Position numbers and translations under genes: made by a program
Notes under the pieces: model-generated
What the model saw: only the letters and a program-made list of their open reading frames with translations
The model's database searches: none
What the model was told of the DNA's origin: nothing
In this document: positions 61,116-64,000 of the stretch, in pieces
How positions within the stretch are numbered: position 1 is the first letter of the stretch
Layout of the letters: every line of letters begins with the position of its first letter
Source of the DNA: Streptomyces sp. MBT53
Lineage (GTDB): Bacteria; Actinomycetota; Actinomycetes; Streptomycetales; Streptomycetaceae
Length of the DNA: 64,000 bases
Reading direction: 5' to 3'
Assembly (NCBI RefSeq): GCF_016654115.1
Contig: NZ_JAEQAZ010000001.1
Coordinates: 152,135 to 216,134 of the forward strand

Positions 61116-62329
61116 GACGGGTCTCCTGGCTGGTCGGGGGAGCGGGGGCTGAACCGCACGGGCAGCGACGTGAGCGAACGGTGGAAGGGGCCCGGCCGCC
61201 AGGTCAACTCCGCGCGCGGTACGACGGGTTCGAGGTCGGGCAGCCACAGGGTGAGCCGCTCGATCGCCTCCGTCGCGATGAGCAGCGTGTGCCGTTTGAC
61301 CGGGCAGGCGTGCGGACCCGCCGACCACGACAGGTGCGAGGCGTCCTTCGGATGCCGGCCGCTGACGACCTCCTGCTCGGCGAAGTGCGCGAGCGCGCCG
61401 TACGAGACGACGACCGGAATCGCCGGTCTGATCCACGCGCCGTGGAAGGTGACGGGCGAACGGGCGTAGTGGATCCCGTAGTTGGCGAGCGGGGTCTCGT
61501 GGTGCAGAACCTCCACCACGGCGTCCATCACCGGACGGGCGCCACTGGTCAGCGTGGAGTAGTAGACCGAGGTGCCGAGGATGCGGGACAGGGCGTTGGA
61601 CACCAGGTTCGCGGTCGGCTCGTGCCCCGCGCCCAGGGTGAGGAACACCTGCCAGGCGACCTCCTCCGGATTCAGCCCGGCCGGATGGTCCAGGAGCCAG
61701 CTCGTCAGGTCGTCGCCGCGCGACTCCGCCTTGGCGGCGATGAGTTCGAGGACGTAGCCGCCGAACTCGGCCTCGCCCTCGGCCGCTCGGTCGCCGCCCT
61801 CGATCATCATGCCCAGCGCCCGGTCCAGCCGCTCGCTCTGGCTGTCGGGCAGTCCGAACAGGCTGTTGAAGACCAGCGCCATCAGCGGCCGGGCGAACTC
61901 GCCCACCAGATCGGCCTGTCCGCGCGGCCCGATCCGGCTCACCAGGACATGGACCGCCCGGTGCACCCGGGCCCGCAGGTCGTGCGGCTCGATCCGGTCG
62001 AAGGTGTCGATCAGCGAGGCACGGTAGCGGACATGCGCGGCGCCGTCCGCGAACAGGGAATTGGGCCGCCAGCGCATCATCCCGAGAACCGGCGAGTCCT
62101 CGGCGACCGTCGACTCCCACGGCCGGGGATCGTGCGAGAACGTGACGGTGTCACGCAGCAGCTCCAGCGCCGCCCGCCGCTCGGTGACGACGTACGCCGG
62201 TACGCCCGGGGCGAGTTCGGCCCAGCCGACCGGGCCCTGGGCGCGCAGGGCGGCGTAGTAGCCGTAGGGATCCAGCGCGAAGCCGTCCTCCCACAGCCGG
62301 ACGGGTCGGACGGGGGACGAAGTGGTCAC
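61112..62329 (-). CDS. Cytochrome P450-like protein of the conservon with eroded signature motifs
   Basis: 405 residues, GTG 62329 in a GTGA overlap with the GTPase gene. Overall P450 architecture is intact, but the motifs are altered: the I-helix reads GAGHEPTAN, ExxR reads EVLHHETP (Arg to His), and the heme region is LSWSAGPHACPVKRH, keeping the axial Cys but not the Phe and the following Gly. Conservon P450s (CvnE) have been noted to be unusual. It might bind heme or a ligand without oxygenase turnover, serving as a sensor partner. Confidence 0.9.
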   Translation of the reverse strand: MTTSSPVRPVRLWEDGFALDPYGYYAALRAQGPVGWAELAPGVPAYVVTERRAALELLRDTVTFSHDPRPWESTVAEDSPVLGMMRWRPNSLFADGAAHVRYRASLIDTFDRIEPHDLRARVHRAVHVLVSRIGPRGQADLVGEFARPLMALVFNSLFGLPDSQSERLDRALGMMIEGGDRAAEGEAEFGGYVLELIAAKAESRGDDLTSWLLDHPAGLNPEEVAWQVFLTLGAGHEPTANLVSNALSRILGTSVYYSTLTSGARPVMDAVVEVLHHETPLANYGIHYARSPVTFHGAWIRPAIPVVVSYGALAHFAEQEVVSGRHPKDASHLSWSAGPHACPVKRHTLLIATEAIERLTLWLPDLEPVVPRAELTWRPGPFHRSLTSLPVRFSPRSPDQPGDPS

Positions 62330-62934
62330 CGGTGCTCCGGGGGGTCGCGGTCGATCAGGTGCTGGACCAGGGCGAGCAGCGCGTCGATCGAGGAGTTCGC
62401 GTCCCGGGCGTCGCAGGTCACCAGCGGGGTGTCCGGCGCCAAGTCCAGTGCGGCGCGCAGCTGTTCGTCGGTGTGGTGCCGGGGTGCGTCAGGGAAGGTG
62501 TTGACGGCGACCGCGTACGGCAGCCCGCTCTCCTCCACCAGACCGAGCATGTCGAAGGAGGCGTCGATCCGGCGGCTGTCGACCAGGACCAGCGCCCCCA
62601 GCGCGCCGTGGGAGATGTCCTCCCACAGCGCCCGGAACCGCTCCTGCCCGGGCGTCCCGAAGAGGTACAGCACGATCCCGCCCGGCAGGCTGAGCCGCCC
62701 GAAGTCGATGGCGACGGTCGTCGTCGACTTCTCCCGCACCCCGTCGAGGTCGTCCACGTGGACGGAGGCCTCGGTCAGCCGCTCCTCGGTGTGCAGCGGC
62801 CGGATCTCCGACACCGAGTCGATCAGGGTCGTCTTGCCCACCCCGAACGGGCCCGCGATCAGGATCTTGACCAACTCCTGGGCGGTGTCAGGCAGATGGA
62901 TGCCACTAGTCGTGCTTGAGGGCGCGTAGGCCAT
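62326..62934 (-). CDS. cvnD: Conservon GTP-binding protein (CvnD family)
   Basis: 202 residues. G1 loop IAGPFGVGKTTLID near residue 27, switch-II-like FGTPGQERFRALW (G3 DxxG replaced by T-P-G), and NTFPD in place of NKxD. MglA/Rab-like small GTPase of the Streptomyces conservon; binds GTP and the roadblock partner near the membrane kinase. A 29-bp overlap with the DUF742 gene couples their translation. Confidence 0.93.
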   Translation of the reverse strand: MAYAPSSTTSGIHLPDTAQELVKILIAGPFGVGKTTLIDSVSEIRPLHTEERLTEASVHVDDLDGVREKSTTTVAIDFGRLSLPGGIVLYLFGTPGQERFRALWEDISHGALGALVLVDSRRIDASFDMLGLVEESGLPYAVAVNTFPDAPRHHTDEQLRAALDLAPDTPLVTCDARDANSSIDALLALVQHLIDRDPPEHR

Positions 62935-63268
62935 CGGCCACTCTCTTCAGCAGGTCGGGGTCGAAGGACTCGGCGGGCGGGATCGGGGCACGGGCGAGCA
63001 GCAGGTTCCGGTCGAGGAGACCGCCGGCCAGGACCCGAACGGCGGAGACCGGCAGCTCCAGCAGGGCCGCCGCCTCCAGTACCGTCAGCGAACCGCCGGA
63101 CAGGGCGTCCAGCAGGGCGAGTTGAGCGGCGGGCAGCCCGGCCGGGACGGGCTCGCCGCTGCCGGAGAGCACCGTCAGCCGCTCCAGTTGCGGACGGCTC
63201 GGCCGGGCCACCCCGCCGGTCGACAGATACGCGGGGACCAGGGGACGGCCGCCGCGGCGGCCCGTCAT
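62906..63268 (-). CDS. cvnC: DUF742 protein of the conservon (CvnC family)
   Basis: 120 residues with RPLVPAYLSTGG at 8-19 and a winged-helix-like second half (TVLEAAALLELPVSAVRVLAGGLLDRNLL). Standard third gene of conservon operons. Overlaps the roadblock gene by 4 bp. Confidence 0.93.
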   Translation of the reverse strand: MTGRRGGRPLVPAYLSTGGVARPSRPQLERLTVLSGSGEPVPAGLPAAQLALLDALSGGSLTVLEAAALLELPVSAVRVLAGGLLDRNLLLARAPIPPAESFDPDLLKRVADGLRALKHD

Positions 63269-63687
63269 GCCGACGCGCCGCCGTCAACTCCCCGCGGAGC
63301 GGCGGCCATCGTCTTCTCGCCCAGCCGCGCCACCTGCGAGTGCACCCGGTGCGCGAGGAGGTCCAGGCGCACCTCGGTGTCGCCGTAGGCCGCCACACAA
63401 GTCCCGTGATCCGTGGGGACGATGAGCACATACCCGTGGTCCGACTCGATCACCACCTGCCGGATCTCGGCGTCCTCCCGGTCGGCGAACGCCGCCGCGG
63501 CGGTACGGCACGCCCCCTGCACCGTGCTGGTGATCGCGGCCACCCGCTCGCCCGAGGCCTGGGACAGCGCGTCGGTGTACCCGCGCACCAGCCCGTCCCG
63601 GGTCAGCAGCACCGCGGCCACCACATGCGGCACCTCCAGGATCGGATCGAGCACCCACGCCGTGTCGCCCCCATCGCGGCTGATCAT
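63265..63687 (-). CDS. cvnB: Roadblock/LC7-domain protein of the conservon (CvnB family)
   Basis: 140 residues. Roadblock fold: DPILEVPHVVAAVLLTRDGLV near 14-34, then ERVAAITSTVQGACRTAAAAF and the strands QVVIESDHGYVLIVPT. Acts as scaffold and likely GTPase-activating partner for the CvnD protein. ATGA overlap with the kinase gene. Confidence 0.93.
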   Translation of the reverse strand: MISRDGGDTAWVLDPILEVPHVVAAVLLTRDGLVRGYTDALSQASGERVAAITSTVQGACRTAAAAFADREDAEIRQVVIESDHGYVLIVPTDHGTCVAAYGDTEVRLDLLAHRVHSQVARLGEKTMAAAPRGVDGGASA

Positions 63688-64000
63688 CTAGCCGCTCCCC
63701 CCTCGTAGTCGTTCCCGTGTTTCTTCTGATCGAGGTCACGCACCACCGGTCGCGGTCCCGCGGACTCCTCGTCCACGGCGCTCCCGGCGCCGTCACTCGC
63801 GGCGCGCGCGGCGGCGGTGGCGGACTGGAGCGCGCCGAGCGCGGCGGCGGCCTGCTCCGGGCGCCACTCCGGCTGGGCCGGGGCGACGGGTACGGCCGGG
63901 GCCGCCTGCGCGTTCGCTGCGGCGACCGGGGTGCGGCGGCGTCGGCGCGGCAGCCCGCCGACGTCGGGGACGGGCTGGTGCCCGGGCACCAGCCCGTCCC
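63684..64000 (-). CDS. cvnA: Conservon sensor histidine kinase-like protein (CvnA family), C-terminal tail
   Basis: Only the last ~105 codons are in the window; the frame runs through the right edge. Visible part is the low-complexity tail after the ATPase domain: HQPVPDVGGLPRRRRRTPVA and an Ala-rich helix, ending EGGAAR. GLPRR followed by a long disordered tail is typical of CvnA/nitrate-sensor-type kinases. The stop overlaps the CvnB start. The kinase domains and membrane part lie outside. Confidence 0.85.
   Translation of the reverse strand, partial: DGLVPGHQPVPDVGGLPRRRRRTPVAAANAQAAPAVPVAPAQPEWRPEQAAAALGALQSATAAARAASDGAGSAVDEESAGPRPVVRDLDQKKHGNDYEGGAAR

Overview
The window is a continuous stretch of high-GC, densely coding DNA with abundant GTG starts, 4-bp ATGA/GTGA gene overlaps and strong purine-rich ribosome binding sites. 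Together with a conservon (sensor kinase, roadblock, DUF742, GTPase, P450s), a PAS-GAF-SpoIIE phosphatase, a GH64 glucanase and an M4 protease with secretion signals, this points to a Streptomyces chromosome. I see no tRNA, rRNA, CRISPR array, insertion sequence or integrase, and no sign of a recent island boundary.

Region 1 (1-40.7 kb) is one very large catabolic locus built from CoA chemistry. From left to right: the start of a KshB-like oxygenase reductase (minus, cut by the window edge); acyl-CoA ligase 1; an operon of amidohydrolase, FadD3-like ligase, large and small subunits of a cobalamin-dependent acyl-CoA mutase, LLM oxidoreductase, CoA-transferase, VOC/epimerase-like protein and SDR; two minus-strand SDRs, one of them HSD17B10-like; a divergent operon of ligase, thiolase and SDR; a minus operon of SnoaL-like protein, a pair of acyl-CoA dehydrogenases and a TesB thioesterase; a plus operon with a fused LivH-LivM permease, LivG, LivF, two small unknown proteins, a second amidohydrolase and an enoyl-CoA hydratase; a divergent pair with a second CoA-transferase and an amidohydrolase-3 enzyme; then a nine-gene minus operon (28.1-37.7 kb) of hydratase, acyl-CoA dehydrogenase pair, FadD3-like ligase, CoA-transferase, hydratase, thiolase, dehydrogenase and SDR; and finally acyl-CoA dehydrogenase, SDR and a GntR/FadR regulator. 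The paired acyl-CoA dehydrogenases, FadD3-like ligases and KshB-like reductase resemble actinobacterial steroid/terpenoid catabolism, but the substrate cannot be read from the sequence. The B12 mutase and the Liv-type importer set this locus apart from the known sterol regulon.

Two regulatory codes tie the locus together. A palindrome GAGAAT-N3-ATTCTC occurs perfectly at four promoters (1899, 11724, 18351, 37740), with one mismatch at a fifth (324) and two at a possible sixth (25793). A second, 20-bp element containing GGTCAGACC (GGTnnnACC, FadR type) lies in the core promoters of the two operons flanking the GntR gene (37700, 40653).

Region 2 (40.7-58.9 kb) is ordinary Streptomyces content: DoxX-like protein and PrxQ peroxiredoxin, a PAS-GAF-PP2C-HATPase sensor, a secreted cupin, aldo/keto reductase, TauD-like dioxygenase, LLM monooxygenase, metallophosphoesterase, zincin protease, an MHYT sensor whose ribosome site sits inside a hairpin, a small antitoxin-like protein, an MFS exporter, a secreted M4 metallopeptidase, a secreted GH64 glucanase under a LacI-type palindrome, and a dienelactone hydrolase.

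Region 3 (59.0-64.0 kb) has a YciO/Sua5-like protein and a conservon operon reading leftward (sensor kinase cut by the right edge, roadblock, DUF742, GTPase, and two P450s, one of which has lost standard P450 motifs).
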